64,000 nucleotides of DNA. It comes from Kitasatospora sp. A2-31 (lineage in GTDB: Bacteria > Actinomycetota > Actinomycetes > Streptomycetales > Streptomycetaceae). The stretch is taken from contig NZ_JAKNTA010000003.1 in the NCBI RefSeq assembly GCF_022288725.1, positions 1-64,000 of the forward strand. The letters are read 5' to 3'. Numbering within the stretch: position 1 is the first letter of the stretch; each line of letters begins with the position of its first letter. The translations under genes were made by a program, and so were the position numbers. The notes beneath the pieces are model-generated. The model made no database searches and was not told where the DNA came from. It was given only the letters and a program-made list of their open reading frames with translations. Of this stretch, positions 55,970 through 64,000 are shown one piece after another.

Positions 55970-56198
55970 CGGGCCCCTCCCGCGTACCGCCGCACCGCCT
56001 TCCGGCCACCCGCCGGGGGGCGGTCCGTTCGTACCCGGATACCTCCTTTCGGGTACCGGCGTACTCCAGATGATGATCATTTAGTACCTTCGCTGCCGTA
56101 CCGCACTAGTCTGCTGACTACGGCCGCGACCACGGCGAACGCCGGCACCGGCCGACCCGTCACCCGATCCCCGCCCTGGCACGAGGGGGAGACAAACC

Positions 56199-56867
56199 GT
56201 GAGCATGTTGACTCCCCAAGGCCTGAAGGGGAAGCAGTACCGCATCACCGGCAACAGCTATCCACGGCTGGGCCGGCCCCCGAAGAAGAGCCGCAAGGTG
56301 TTCGCCCTGATCGGCTCGGTGCTCGCACTGGCGCTGATCGCCCTCGGCGGCGTGCAGCTCTACGACATCTTCACCGGCAAGGGCAGGAACTCCTCCGCGC
56401 AGGCCTGCGCGACGCCCTCCGGCAAGCCGCTGGCCGCGCCCACCCCCACCCCGGACGCGTCGCCCGGCGCCCCCGCCGGCGACCCGAAGGCCATCCCGCA
56501 GCCGACCGCCTTCAAGCTGAACGTCTTCAACGCCACCACCAAGTCCGGCCTGGCCGGGCGGACGGCCGAGGAGTTCACCAAGCGCGGCTTCACCGTCGAC
56601 AAGAAGGGCAACGCCCCGGCCGAGCTGGACAAGAAGGTGCCCGGCACCGCCGTCGTGATCGCCGGTCCGGCCGGTGCCGGCGCCGCCACCCTGATCAGCT
56701 CGCAGATCGCCGGGGCCACCGTCACCACGGACACCCGCACCGACAACACCGTGGACGTCGTCGTCGGCGACAGCTACAACGCCCTGCTGGACGAGACGCA
56801 GGCGGCCGCCGCCCTGGCGCTGGCCACCAAGCCCTCCCCCACCCCCAGCAGCACCGGCAGCTGCTGA
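56199..56867 (+). CDS. LytR C-terminal domain protein, membrane-anchored
   Basis: 222 residues. Basic cytosolic tail (MLTPQGLKGKQYRITGNSYPRLGRPPKKSRK), one membrane helix (VFALIGSVLALALIALGGVQLYDIF, about 35-58), a Pro/Thr/Ala-rich linker, and a LytR_C domain (KLNVFNATTKSGLAGRTAEEFTKRGFTVDKKGN, VPGTAVVIAGPAGAGAATLISSQIAGATVTTD). LytR_C domains occur in cell-wall-associated proteins and bind wall polymers. GTG with AGGGGGA 8 bp upstream; the ATG at 56205 is possible. Located upstream of, and convergent with, upp. Confidence 0.93.
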   Translation: MSMLTPQGLKGKQYRITGNSYPRLGRPPKKSRKVFALIGSVLALALIALGGVQLYDIFTGKGRNSSAQACATPSGKPLAAPTPTPDASPGAPAGDPKAIPQPTAFKLNVFNATTKSGLAGRTAEEFTKRGFTVDKKGNAPAELDKKVPGTAVVIAGPAGAGAATLISSQIAGATVTTDTRTDNTVDVVVGDSYNALLDETQAAAALALATKPSPTPSSTGSC

Positions 56868-56880
56868 ACCGCTCGCGAAC

Positions 56881-56916
56881 GCGAAGGAGCCCCCCGGCGC
56901 CGGGGGGCTCCTTCGC
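56881..56916. terminator. Perfect palindromic terminator, LytR_C gene and upp
   Basis: An uninterrupted 36-bp perfect palindrome (18-bp arms starting GCGAAGGAGCCCC). It lies between the convergent LytR_C and upp genes and should terminate both. Confidence 0.93.
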
Positions 56917-56932
56917 GTCGCAGGTGGCGGAC

Positions 56933-57568
56933 TCAGCCGGCGGTGCCGTAGAGGCGGTCGCCCGCGTCGCCGAGGCCGGGGACGATGTAGCCGTTCTCGT
57001 TCAGCCGCTGGTCGACCGCGGCGGTGACGACGGTGACCGGCAGCCCGGCCAGCTCCTTCTCCATCACCGCGACGCCCTCGGGGGCGGCGAGCAGCACCAC
57101 GGCGGTGACGTCGGTGGCGCCCCGCTCGATCAGCATCCGGATCGCGGCGACCAGCGTGCCGCCGGTGGCCAGCATCGGGTCGAGCACGTAGACCTGGCGA
57201 CCGGAGAGGTCGTCCGGCATCCGGGTGGCGTACGTGGAGGCCTCCAGGGTCTCCTCGTTGCGCACCATGCCGAGGAAGCCCACCTCGGCGGTCGGCAGCA
57301 GCCGGGTCATCCCGTCCAGCATGCCGAGGCCGGCCCGGAGGATCGGCACCACCAGCGGGCGCGGGTAGCTCAGCCGGGTGCCGGTGGTGACCGCCACGGG
57401 CGTGGTGATCTCGACCTCGTCGGTGCGGACGTCCCGGGTCGCCTCGTACGCGAGGAGGGTGACCAGCTCGTCGGTCAGGCGACGGAAGGTCGGCGAGTCG
57501 GTGCGCTCGTCGCGCAGGGTGGAGAGCTTGTGGGCGACCAGGGGGTGGTCGACGACGTGGATCCGCAT
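56933..57568 (-). CDS. upp: Uracil phosphoribosyltransferase
   Basis: 211 residues. Salvages uracil with PRPP to UMP. The PRPP-binding loop [16 protein letters not shown] is present, with the N-terminal [21 protein letters not shown] and the C-terminal uracil-binding region [17 protein letters not shown]. Full length for the family. Convergent with the LytR_C gene, divided by a perfect palindrome. Confidence 0.97.
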   Translation of the reverse strand: MRIHVVDHPLVAHKLSTLRDERTDSPTFRRLTDELVTLLAYEATRDVRTDEVEITTPVAVTTGTRLSYPRPLVVPILRAGLGMLDGMTRLLPTAEVGFLGMVRNEETLEASTYATRMPDDLSGRQVYVLDPMLATGGTLVAAIRMLIERGATDVTAVVLLAAPEGVAVMEKELAGLPVTVVTAAVDQRLNENGYIVPGLGDAGDRLYGTAG

Positions 57569-57774
57569 GCGTCGAGGTTAGCCCGCGCCCGGACGCCCGT
57601 ACGACCCGCCTCGGCCCGCCCGGCCGGGAACAGCCCCCGGACGGCCGCCCCCGCGGGCCCCGCCGGCGGAGGGCGCGAGTGACGCAGTCGTGACACGCCG
57701 TGACGCACCGCGAATGTCCGGACGGAACGGCTTCCTGTGGTATCAACCGGGCGGATCTGGGAAAGTCACCTCCT

Positions 57775-58011
57775 ATGACGAGCAACCCGAGGACCGGGGA
57801 CGGCTCGGCGGACGGCCCCCTCGGCCCGTCGGGCGGGCGCTCGGGCCAGCCCCCGGACCGCCCGGAGACGGAGGCGGAGCGCCGCAAGCGGCGGGCCGTC
57901 TTCCTGCGCGAGCTCGCCGAGGCGCGCGAACTGAGGGAGCGGGTCCAGCCCCGCCGGACCAAGGAGCGCCGGATGCGCGAGGCGATGCGGATGCGAACCT
58001 TCCGGATCTGA
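57775..58011 (+). CDS. Small basic conserved protein
   Basis: 78 residues. A Gly/Ser/Pro-rich, disordered N-terminus (NPRTGDGSADGPLGPSGGRSG) leads to a highly charged helix (ETEAERRKRRAVFLRELAEARELRERVQPRRTKERRMREAMRMR). No named domain. Codon bias and conserved position between upp and the tRNA deaminase genes support it as real. ATG at 57775 (MTSNPRTG). Confidence 0.8.
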   Translation: MTSNPRTGDGSADGPLGPSGGRSGQPPDRPETEAERRKRRAVFLRELAEARELRERVQPRRTKERRMREAMRMRTFRI

Positions 58012-58244
58012 CAACGATCCGGCCGGTCCCGCACGGCCGGGGCCGCGGTTCACCGGCTCCCGGCCAAGGCTTCCGACACGACCTGCAAAGACGCGCTGCC
58101 GAACACCCCCCGCAAGGGCGGGCTTTCTGTCACGATTCCGATGGGACGGTCCGAACAGCGGACCGCCTCTGGCGCGGGGGCGGCCAGGTTCCGCGTTGCC
58201 CGAGCGCGCCGACAGCCGAGACCGAGATCTTGGGAGTGTCCCTG

Positions 58245-58796
58245 GTGGCGTACTTCGCTGCAGTGCTTGCTCGCACCGAGGACGGGTGGGATGTGAGCGA
58301 GACGGAACTCGACGACGTCGAAACGCTGGCCGACCTGGCCGACCTGGCCCGCGAGGCCGCACAGGACGACGACAGCGTCCTGGTCTTCATCGAACAGGAG
58401 GACGCCTGGTTCGCCATCGTCCGGGTCGACGGCGAGGACGACCCCCGGATCTTCGTGTCGGACGGCGCCGCCGCCGCGCGCAGCTCCTACGGCTCCGTCC
58501 TCACCGACGAACTGGTCGACCAGGCGGGCGAGAGCGAGTTCGGCGACCTCGACGACCTGGTGGCCGAACTGGAGGACGAGGAGGCGGCCCAGGGGCAGGA
58601 GGACGAGGACGAGGACGCGGTCGGCCGCGGCGGCGTCCCGGTCGGCCCGCTCGGCGACTCCCACCTGCTCACCGAGTTCGGGCTGGCCTCCGAGGAACTG
58701 CTCGGACTCAGCGGCGAGGGCGCGGTGCCCGGCGACGCGCTGGAGGAGATCGCCGAGGCCCTCGGCTGCGGCGAGGTCCTGGAGGCCGTCCGGTAG
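58245..58796 (+). CDS. tRNA adenosine deaminase-associated protein
   Basis: 183 residues from a GTG at 58245 (VAYFAAVLARTEDGWDVSETELDD); a GTG at 58236 is also in frame. Strongly acidic: DVETLADLADLAREAAQDDDSVLVFIEQEDAWFAIVRVDGEDDPRIFVSDGAAAARSSYGSVL, an acidic linker (EEAAQGQEDEDEDA), and a final EELLGLSGEGAVPGDALEEIAEALGCGEVLEAV. It is always found immediately before tadA in actinobacteria and is thought to partner the deaminase. GGGAG 8 bp before the chosen start. Confidence 0.92.
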   Translation: MAYFAAVLARTEDGWDVSETELDDVETLADLADLAREAAQDDDSVLVFIEQEDAWFAIVRVDGEDDPRIFVSDGAAAARSSYGSVLTDELVDQAGESEFGDLDDLVAELEDEEAAQGQEDEDEDAVGRGGVPVGPLGDSHLLTEFGLASEELLGLSGEGAVPGDALEEIAEALGCGEVLEAVR

Positions 58797-58835
58797 CGGC
58801 CGGTGCCGCTCGACCGATGCCGGACACTGGATGCC

Positions 58836-59399
58836 ATGCAGTCCGCGTCCGCCCACCAGGCCGTCCCGCTCCCCGCTCCCGTCCGCCCCGACCCGGTCCG
58901 CGACCGCTGGGCGGCGCCGATGCGCCTCGCCATGGCCGAGGCCGCGCTGGCGCCGGCCACCGGGGACGTCCCGGTCGGGGCGCTCGTCCTGGCCCCGGAC
59001 GGCGAGGTGATCGGACGCGGCCGCAACGAGCGCGAGGCGGTCGGCGACCCGACCGCGCACGCCGAGGTGGTGGCGATCCGGCAGGCGGCGGCGCACCTGG
59101 GGCGAGCCGCGCGAGGCGCGTCGGACACCGGTGGCGGCGGGCGACCGGACGGCTGGCGGCTCAGCGGCTGCACGCTGGTCGTCACCCTGGAGCCGTGCAC
59201 GATGTGCGCGGGCGCCATCGTGCTGTCCCGGATCGACCGCGTGGTCTACGGCGCCCTCGACGAGAAGGCCGGCGCGGCCGGCTCCCTCTTCGACGTGATG
59301 CGCGACCGGCGCCTCAACCACCGCCCCGAAGTGGTCTGGGGCGTCCTCGCCGACGAGTGCGCCGAGCAGCTCCGCGATTTCTTCGACACCCACCGCTGA
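58836..59399 (+). CDS. tadA: tRNA adenosine(34) deaminase
   Basis: 187 residues. Converts A34 of tRNA-Arg(ACG) to inosine. CDA-fold motifs: TAHAEVVAIRQAA (His and Glu of the zinc/proton-shuttle site) and LEPCTMCAGAIVLSRIDRVVYG (two zinc cysteines). About 17 Gly/Arg-rich residues are inserted between the two motifs. The N-terminus is about 35 residues longer than in E. coli; the start ATG at 58836 could instead be an internal one at 58920 (MRLAMAEAALAPATGDVPVGA). Follows its associated protein gene by 39 bp. Confidence 0.95.
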   Translation: MQSASAHQAVPLPAPVRPDPVRDRWAAPMRLAMAEAALAPATGDVPVGALVLAPDGEVIGRGRNEREAVGDPTAHAEVVAIRQAAAHLGRAARGASDTGGGGRPDGWRLSGCTLVVTLEPCTMCAGAIVLSRIDRVVYGALDEKAGAAGSLFDVMRDRRLNHRPEVVWGVLADECAEQLRDFFDTHR

Positions 59400-59446
59400 G
59401 CCCCGCCACGCCCCCGGAGCACCCCCGCCGCACGCCCTCGCGGATA

Positions 59447-59482
59447 CGGATTTCGTTCCGGCGGGCACCGTCCGGTAGAGTT
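59447..59482 (+). promoter_or_regulatory. Probable promoter of tRNA-Ser(CGA)
   Basis: ACGGATTTCGT then CGTCCGGTAGAGTT matches the element before tRNA-Pro at 7927-7959. TAGAGT at 59476-59481 is the -10, 19 bp after TTTCGT (59451-59456). The two tRNA genes are otherwise unrelated, so the shared blocks are probably functional. Confidence 0.65.
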
Positions 59483-59488
59483 CCCCTC

Positions 59489-59578
59489 GGTAGCGTGTCC
59501 GAGCGGCCAAAGGAGCACGCCTCGAAAGCGTGTGTGGGGGCAACTCCACCGTGGGTTCGAATCCCACCGCTACCGCCA
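59489..59578 (+). tRNA. tRNA-Ser (anticodon CGA)
   Basis: Class II tRNA: acceptor GGTAGCG/CGCTACC, discriminator G, encoded CCA (59576-59578), anticodon stem ACGC/GCGT with CGA at 59523-59525, long variable arm GTGGGGGCAACTCCAC, T-arm GTGGGTTCGAATCCCAC. Confidence 0.97.
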
Positions 59579-59583
59579 GCAAC

Positions 59584-59615
59584 ACGAAGGCCCGTCCGAA
59601 CGGACGGGCCTTCGT
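59584..59615 (+). terminator. Terminator after tRNA-Ser(CGA)
   Basis: Perfect 15-bp arms ACGAAGGCCCGTCCG (59584-59598) and CGGACGGGCCTTCGT (59601-59615), loop AA. Confidence 0.9.
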
Positions 59616-60024
59616 CGTTTCCGCGCACCCTCATCCGCGGAAAGGCGCTCCGCGCCGGGGCCGATGACCACCAACGCCCCTTCGTGCACGGAGCCTGGGG
59701 GGAGCGGTTCGGGGGGACTGACCGCTCCCCCGGACGGAGTCCCACAACCGGGGCCGCGGCGGGGGGAGCCGCGGCACCCGGTCCCACAGCGGGGAGCTCC
59801 GGATCCACGCACCGGGGACTCCTGCCAGATTCCCGGTACGACATCCATCCTGCTCGACCGCCCGCGCCGGGGCACCCGGAGAAAGGCCTCAGTCGCGAGG
59901 ACCTTCGTCCCGCCGGGTGAACGCGTCGCACACTTGATGGGCCGTTCGGTGGATAAGCTGCCCACTGCACAGGGCCGCTCGGGGACCGGGTGACGGCGGC
60001 CCGCAGCAGGGAGGAAGGTCGCGC
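59616..60024. other. Gap after tRNA-Ser(CGA), no supported gene
   Basis: 409 bp. Includes a long imperfect hairpin GGGGAGCGGT ... ACCGCTCCCC (about 59699-59730) that could be a second terminator, and a less GC-rich stretch near 59925-59965 likely to hold the promoter for the next small gene. No reading frame here has start, ribosome site and codon bias together. Confidence 0.5.
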
Positions 60025-60189
60025 ATGGCGCAGGCGAAGAAGATCGGCATGGTCCTCCTGCTCGTCTTCGTGCTCTACACGATCATCACGTCGCCCGCCC
60101 GGGCCGCCGAGCTGGTCCAGCTGGGGTTCGAGGGCATCTCGAACGCCGCCAAGGCCATCGGCACCTTCATGACCGGGCTGGTGAAGTAG
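60025..60189 (+). CDS. Small conserved membrane protein (54 aa)
   Basis: 54 residues: MAQAKKIGMVLLLVFVLYTI opens with a short basic start and one membrane helix, followed by an amphipathic helix (ELVQLGFEGISNAAKAIGTF) and a short tail ending TGLVK. Ribosome site GGGAGGAAGG is at ideal spacing before the ATG, and third positions are strongly GC. It is alone on its transcript between tRNA-Ser and the Dabb gene. No domain assigned; single-pass membrane peptides of this kind often act in stress or as assembly factors, but that is not shown. Confidence 0.8.
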   Translation: MAQAKKIGMVLLLVFVLYTIITSPARAAELVQLGFEGISNAAKAIGTFMTGLVK

Positions 60190-60249
60190 GCCCCGGGGCA
60201 CCGGCTACGGTGGGGCCGTCCCGCAACCCCGTCCGCTAGGAGCGGCATC

Positions 60250-60543
60250 GTGATCCGGCATCTGGTCCTGTTCAAGCTCAACGAAGGCGTCGACAAGGAC
60301 GACGCCCGCGCGCTCGCCGGCGCCAAGGCCTTCGAGGAGCTCGGCCCGGTGATCCCCGAGCTGCGCGAGTGGGAGTGCGGCTGGAACACCACCGAGCGCG
60401 ACATCGCGTACGACTACGCTATCAACAGCCTGGTCGAGGACCGCGAGGCCCTGCAGTCCTACCTCACCCACCCGGCCCACCAGGCCGCGGCCGGCCAGTG
60501 GCGCGAGTTCGCCACCTGGGTGATCGCCGACATCGAGGTCTGA
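60250..60543 (+). CDS. Dabb (stress-responsive A/B barrel) domain protein
   Basis: 97 residues, one alpha/beta barrel domain: MIRHLVLFKLNEGVDKDDARALAGAKAFEELGPVIPELREWECGWNTTERDIAYDYAINSLVEDREALQSYLTHPAHQAAAGQWREFATWVIADIEV. The opening M-x-R-H-x-V-L-F-K-L and H-P-x-H are typical. Dimer-forming, function in streptomycetes unknown. GTG with AGGAG 9-10 bp upstream. 60 bp after the small membrane-protein gene, so possibly co-transcribed. Confidence 0.95.
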   Translation: MIRHLVLFKLNEGVDKDDARALAGAKAFEELGPVIPELREWECGWNTTERDIAYDYAINSLVEDREALQSYLTHPAHQAAAGQWREFATWVIADIEV

Positions 60544-60571
60544 TCCCCGGGGCATCCCCCGGACGGACCGC

Positions 60572-60602
60572 GGCGCCCCGCCCGAGACCCGGGCGGGGCG
60601 CC
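60572..60602 (+). terminator. Terminator after the Dabb gene
   Basis: 13-bp arms GGCGCCCCGCCCG (60572-60584) and CGGGCGGGGCGCC (60590-60602) followed by TTGCTCCG. Confidence 0.85.
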
Positions 60603-60812
60603 TTGCTCCGTCCAGGAACGGTCCGCCCGCCGCCCCGCCGGGAGGCACCGTGATGCGCGGGCACCGCACCAACACACCTCCGCTCGGTGCTTGCCCGAAC
60701 TGCGCCCAGCTTGTGATGCTATGACCGGTTTTGCCGGACATGGCGAGGCGGTGAATCGAGACGCGACACCCGATCCGCAAGTCCCACCGTTGTCGACTTT
60801 GGGAGGGGTGAC

Positions 60813-61865
60813 GTGTCCGTGCGGACACCAGGGAGCGCGCCGGGTGCCGACACAGGTCCGGCCGCCGCAGAGACCGCCGAGCAGTCCGCCACGGCGCGGT
60901 CGGCGGCCGCACCGACCGCCGCCGCGCAGTCCGCCGCCGCCCGGCCGGCCGCACCGACCGCACCCGCCGCCCGGCCGGCCGCACCGACCGCACCCGCCGT
61001 CCAGCCCCCCGCCCCGGCCGGCCCGCCGGAGGAGGTGCTGGCCGCGATCATCAGCCCCGCCGGCGAACTGCGGCCGGACGGCCTGCGCGGCCCCGGGGGC
61101 CGCCCCGCGGTGGACGTCCGGACCCTGACCCGGGTGCTGTTCGAGCGACTCGCCGAGCTGCCCCCGGACGCCCCCGAGCGCGAGCGGGTCAGGGCCGCGC
61201 TGATCGAGGTGAACATCCCGCTGGTCCGCTACGCGGCCACCCGGTTCCGCAGCCGCAGCGAGCCGATGGAGGACGTCGTCCAGGTCGGCACGATCGGCCT
61301 GATCAACGCGATCGACCGGTTCGACCCGAGCCGCGGCGTGCAGTTCCCCACCTACGCGCTGCCGACCATCCTCGGCGAGATCAAGCGCTACTTCCGGGAC
61401 AACGTCCGCACCATGCACGTCCCGCGCCGGCTGCAGGAGCTCTGGGTGCAGGTCAGCGGCGCGATGGAGGAGCTGACTGTGGTCCACGGCCGGGCCCCCA
61501 AGGTGCCCGAGATCGCCGCCAGCCTGCGCATCCCGGAGGAGGACGTCCGGGCCTGCCTGGACGCCGGCCGGGCCTACAACGCGGCCTCGCTGGAGGCCGC
61601 CCAGGAGCACGAGGGCGGGCTCGCCCTGCTGGACCGGCTGGGCTACGAGGACTCGGCGCTGGCCGAGGTCGAGCACCGGGACATGGTCCGCCACCTGCTG
61701 GTCCAGCTGCCCGAGCGGGAGCGGCGGATCGTCATGCTGCGGTTCTTCGCCAACCTGACGCAGTCGCAGATCAGCACCGAGCTGGGGATGTCCCAGATGC
61801 ACGTCTCCCGGCTGCTCTCGCGGATCCTGACCAGGCTCCGGACCGGCAACTCCTGGGAGGACTGA
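60813..61865 (+). CDS. SigF/SigB-family RNA polymerase sigma factor (group 3)
   Basis: 350 residues. An Ala/Pro-rich N-terminal tail of about 85 residues precedes the sigma core: region 2 [67 protein letters not shown], region 3 [34 protein letters not shown], and region 4 [45 protein letters not shown]. This is the SigB/SigF stress and sporulation group, normally controlled by anti-sigma and anti-anti-sigma proteins. GGGAGGGG before the GTG. Followed 166 bp later by a close paralogue. Confidence 0.95.
   Translation: MSVRTPGSAPGADTGPAAAETAEQSATARSAAAPTAAAQSAAARPAAPTAPAARPAAPTAPAVQPPAPAGPPEEVLAAIISPAGELRPDGLRGPGGRPAVDVRTLTRVLFERLAELPPDAPERERVRAALIEVNIPLVRYAATRFRSRSEPMEDVVQVGTIGLINAIDRFDPSRGVQFPTYALPTILGEIKRYFRDNVRTMHVPRRLQELWVQVSGAMEELTVVHGRAPKVPEIAASLRIPEEDVRACLDAGRAYNAASLEAAQEHEGGLALLDRLGYEDSALAEVEHRDMVRHLLVQLPERERRIVMLRFFANLTQSQISTELGMSQMHVSRLLSRILTRLRTGNSWED
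60939..60998 (+). repeat. 30-bp perfect tandem duplication in sigma N-terminus
   Basis: Two identical 30-bp units starting GCCCGGCCGGCCGC at 60939 and 60969, encoding a repeated Ala/Pro decapeptide in the disordered N-terminal tail of the first sigma factor. Confidence 0.85.
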
Positions 61866-61930
61866 CCGGCACGCGGCGGCAGCGGCCGGTCGCTGCGCGT
61901 TACCGGCGCGTGACATCTCGCGACGCTCGG

Positions 61931-61956
61931 GTTTGCCGGGGCCGGTGCGCCGGTAT
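61931..61956 (+). promoter_or_regulatory. Candidate SigB/SigF-type promoter of the second sigma gene
   Basis: GTTT (61931-61934), 16-bp spacer, CGGTAT (61951-61956). This is one base from the GTTT-N14-16-GGGTA(C/T) consensus used by streptomycete SigB-family factors. It lies 76 bp before the ATG at 62032, so the second sigma gene may be read by itself or its neighbour. Confidence 0.55.
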
Positions 61957-62031
61957 GGAGGGGGAAGGCGCCGTACGGGAACGCTCCCGCGACGGCACCC
62001 GTTGAACCGTCAGTCACAAGGGGGTGGGCGC

Positions 62032-63006
62032 ATGTCCGGAGAGCTGGGCACTGCGGAGATCCACACTGCACGGAGCCACGCCGGTGCGGCCGACCGCGCG
62101 GCGGCCGCCGGCCTGATCCCGCTCCAGCGGGCCGAGGCCGCACCGCCCGTCCCCGACGCCCCGCCCGTCCCCGACGCCCCGCCCGGCGCCGACGTCCCGC
62201 CCGGCACCGCCGGGCCGGCCGCTGCTGCGGAGCCGGCCACCGCCGGCCTCGACACCCGGACGCTGTCCCGCTCGCTCTTCCTGCGGCTGGCCGCGCTGGC
62301 GCCCGGTAGCGCGGAGCACACCTACGTCCGCGACACCCTGATCGAGCTCAACCTGCCGCTGGTGCGGTACGCCTCGGCCCGGTTCCGCAGCCGCAACGAG
62401 CCGATGGAGGACATCGTCCAGGTCGGCACGATCGGCCTGATCAAGGCGATCGACCGGTTCGACCCGGAGCGCGGCGTGGAGTTCCCCACCTTCGCGATGC
62501 CGACCGTGGTCGGCGAGATCAAGCGCTTCTTCCGGGACACCAGCTGGTCGGTGCGGGTCCCCCGGCGGCTGCAGGAGCTGCGGCTGGCCCTCACCAAGGC
62601 CGGCGACGAGCTCTCCCAGCGGCTGGACCGCTCCCCCACCGTCGCCGAGCTGGCCGCCTGCCTCGGCGTCAGCGAGGAGGACGTGGTCGAGGGCCTGGCG
62701 GTGGGCAACGCGTACACCGCCAGCTCGCTGGACTCCGCCCCCGGCGAGGAGGAGGGCGACGGCCCACTGGCCGAGCGGCTGGGCTACGAGGACCTCGCCC
62801 TGGAGGGCGTGGAGTACCGCGAGTCGCTCAAGCCGCTGCTGGCCAAGCTGCCGCCGCGCGAGCGCCGGATCATCATGCTGCGGTTCTTCGGCAACCTCAC
62901 CCAGTCGCAGATCGGCGAGGAGATCGGCATCTCCCAGATGCACGTCTCCCGACTGCTGACGAAGACCCTCACGCAGCTGCGCGAGGGCCTCATCAGCGAG
63001 GGCTGA
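62032..63006 (+). CDS. SigF/SigB-family RNA polymerase sigma factor (group 3), second copy
   Basis: 324 residues. N-terminal tail with two Pro-Val-Pro-Asp-Ala-Pro units (18-bp DNA repeat at 62143-62178), then a core very similar to the preceding sigma: [106 protein letters not shown] and [54 protein letters not shown] precedes the ATG. The pair resembles the sigF/sigN tandem of streptomycetes, but I cannot tell which is which. Confidence 0.95.
   Translation: MSGELGTAEIHTARSHAGAADRAAAAGLIPLQRAEAAPPVPDAPPVPDAPPGADVPPGTAGPAAAAEPATAGLDTRTLSRSLFLRLAALAPGSAEHTYVRDTLIELNLPLVRYASARFRSRNEPMEDIVQVGTIGLIKAIDRFDPERGVEFPTFAMPTVVGEIKRFFRDTSWSVRVPRRLQELRLALTKAGDELSQRLDRSPTVAELAACLGVSEEDVVEGLAVGNAYTASSLDSAPGEEEGDGPLAERLGYEDLALEGVEYRESLKPLLAKLPPRERRIIMLRFFGNLTQSQIGEEIGISQMHVSRLLTKTLTQLREGLISEG
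62143..62178 (+). repeat. 18-bp tandem duplication in second sigma N-terminus
   Basis: Two identical 18-bp units CCGCCCGTCCCCGACGCC at 62143-62160 and 62161-62178, giving the repeated hexapeptide PPVPDA. Confidence 0.85.
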
Positions 63007-63024
63007 GCCGCCCCGGCGGGCGCC

Positions 63025-63990
63025 CTACCGGGCGTCCGCCAGCAGGTTGGCGCGCAGGCCGGCGAGCACCTCGTCGTCCAGCCCCAGGCCGTCCTGCCAG
63101 AAGTCCTCGAAGCCCGCCCAGCCGGCCTCGACCTCCTCGAAGGCCGCCTCCAGGTAGCGCCGCTCCGCCCGGAAGACCGGGAGCAGCAGCTCCGGCTCCT
63201 GCATCAGCCCGCGGGTGCCGAAGCTGTCGACGACGTGCTCCACGATCGCGGCGGAGCGCTCGTTGGTGAGCAGGTAGTCGGCGAAGACCGTCTCGCGGTC
63301 GACCCCGAGCGCGGTCAGCAGGACGGCGGCCGTCCAGCCGGTCCGGTCCTTGCCGGCCGAGCAGTGGAAGATCAGCGGCGGGCCGTCCGGGGCGGCCAGC
63401 AGGCGCAGCACGGCCGCGAAGCGCTCCCGGGCCACGGCGTCCGTGACGAACCACCGGTAGAGGCCGATCATCATCGCGGCGGCCTTGCCGTCCCCGAGCA
63501 GCGCGCGCTGCTTCTCCGGGCTGCGGTCGGCCAGGGCGTCGCGCAGCGCGACGTAGATGTCGAAGTCCGCCGCGAAGACCGGCAGGTGGTGCAGGGTCAT
63601 GCCGTCCCGGGAGGCGGGCGCCACGGTGATCGGTGCGGACGAGAGCTCGGCGGCGGCGATCGCGGCGACCGGCAGGCCCGGGACGCGGTCCGGACCGGCC
63701 TCGCGGACCTCGTCGAGGCTGCGCAGGTCGACCACCTGGCGCAGGCCGATCGCCGCCAGCAGGCCGAGGTCCTCCTCGGTGAGCCGGTTGAGACCGTCGC
63801 TGCGCAGCGCCACGCCGTGCTTCAGCACCCGGCCGTCGGCCGTCCGGTAGCCGCCGAGATCGCGGGCGTTGACGGCGCCGCGGAGCCCGAGGCTGCGGGC
63901 CTGCGGGGCCGCCTCGGCACCGTCCGTCGGCACGCGCACCGCTTTCCGGTCGGCCTGGATTGCGGTGGTCTCGGTCTGCTGCTCGGTCAC
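63025..63990 (-). CDS. Tyrosine-protein phosphatase (PtpB-like)
   Basis: 321 residues. N-terminal domain RGAVNARDLGGYRTADGRVLKHGVALRSDGLNRLTEEDLGLLAAIGLRQVVDLRS is typical of the Y_phosphatase3/MptpB-like family. The P-loop FHCSAGKDRTGW carries Cys210 and Arg216 of CX5R. The C-terminal half is helical (ALGVDRETVFADYLLTNERS). It dephosphorylates tyrosine, or inositol lipids in some relatives. A GTG at 63990 is the only start visible before the window edge; a start farther upstream cannot be excluded. Convergent with the second sigma gene. Confidence 0.93.
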   Translation of the reverse strand: MTEQQTETTAIQADRKAVRVPTDGAEAAPQARSLGLRGAVNARDLGGYRTADGRVLKHGVALRSDGLNRLTEEDLGLLAAIGLRQVVDLRSLDEVREAGPDRVPGLPVAAIAAAELSSAPITVAPASRDGMTLHHLPVFAADFDIYVALRDALADRSPEKQRALLGDGKAAAMMIGLYRWFVTDAVARERFAAVLRLLAAPDGPPLIFHCSAGKDRTGWTAAVLLTALGVDRETVFADYLLTNERSAAIVEHVVDSFGTRGLMQEPELLLPVFRAERRYLEAAFEEVEAGWAGFEDFWQDGLGLDDEVLAGLRANLLADAR

Positions 63991-64000
63991 GCGGTGGCCT

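Noticed and set aside
58012..58235. Upstream extension of the deaminase-associated protein to a start near 57690
   Set aside because: The extension overlaps the small basic gene in another frame and has no conserved sequence; the GTG at 58245 has a good ribosome site.

Overview
This is a 64 kb chromosomal window from a high-GC actinomycete of the Streptomycetaceae (Streptomyces or Kitasatospora). The evidence is the extreme third-position GC and GTG/ATG starts with AGGAG-type ribosome sites. The gene content fits as well: a WblA-type WhiB regulator beside ArsA-like ATPases, a geosmin synthase, paired SigF/SigB-family sigma factors, and an ask-asd / recR-ybaB-dnaX block. I see no prophage, integrase, IS element or CRISPR array.

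Left part (0-27 kb), mostly conserved core. Two ArsA-like ATPases and wblA are followed by a class A penicillin-binding protein, a YqeY protein, a CGNR regulator, a polyketide-cyclase-like protein, a metallophosphoesterase and tRNA-Pro. Next come a large LuxR/LAL regulator divergent from a SnoaL-like protein and a DHA2 exporter, then an S9 peptidase with a lipoprotein, SURF1, and an ECF sigma (SigE-like) with a membrane partner. The block ends with asd-ask (4-bp overlap), a DUF5063 gene, recR, ybaB, dnaX, the SRP RNA gene and tRNA-Ser(GGA).

Middle part (27-54 kb), accessory and regulator-rich. Just after tRNA-Ser there is a decayed AbiEii-like toxin/antitoxin pair whose toxin is fused to the 3' end of a trypsin-like protease gene, a clear deletion scar. 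Then follow a helicase-associated/WYL protein that seems to lack a canonical start codon, an AraC regulator with three glyoxalase-fold genes, and an ECF sigma with a CU044_5270 partner. MarR/hydrolase, AraC, quinone oxidoreductase, PadR/membrane, ArsR and DinB/VOC units come next. The region continues with geosmin synthase, an HhH glycosylase-like protein, a KTSC protein, a DHA2 exporter divergent from a WYL regulator, a PEBP protein, a rhomboid, and two proteins I cannot assign fully (a TIM-barrel-like protein and a Tat-exported NlpC-like protein). Degraded fragments of a TetR gene and a zinc-type oxidoreductase gene are visible between genes.

Right part (54-64 kb), conserved again. A HerA-like ATPase is divergent from a small, probably leaderless VapB-like gene. 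LytR_C protein, upp, a small basic protein, the tRNA adenosine deaminase pair (associated protein plus tadA), tRNA-Ser(CGA), a 54-aa membrane protein, a Dabb protein, two SigF-type sigma factors in tandem, and a protein tyrosine phosphatase complete it. Many units are regulator/target pairs that are divergent or overlap by 1-8 bp, so local autoregulation and translational coupling are the main organising principle.
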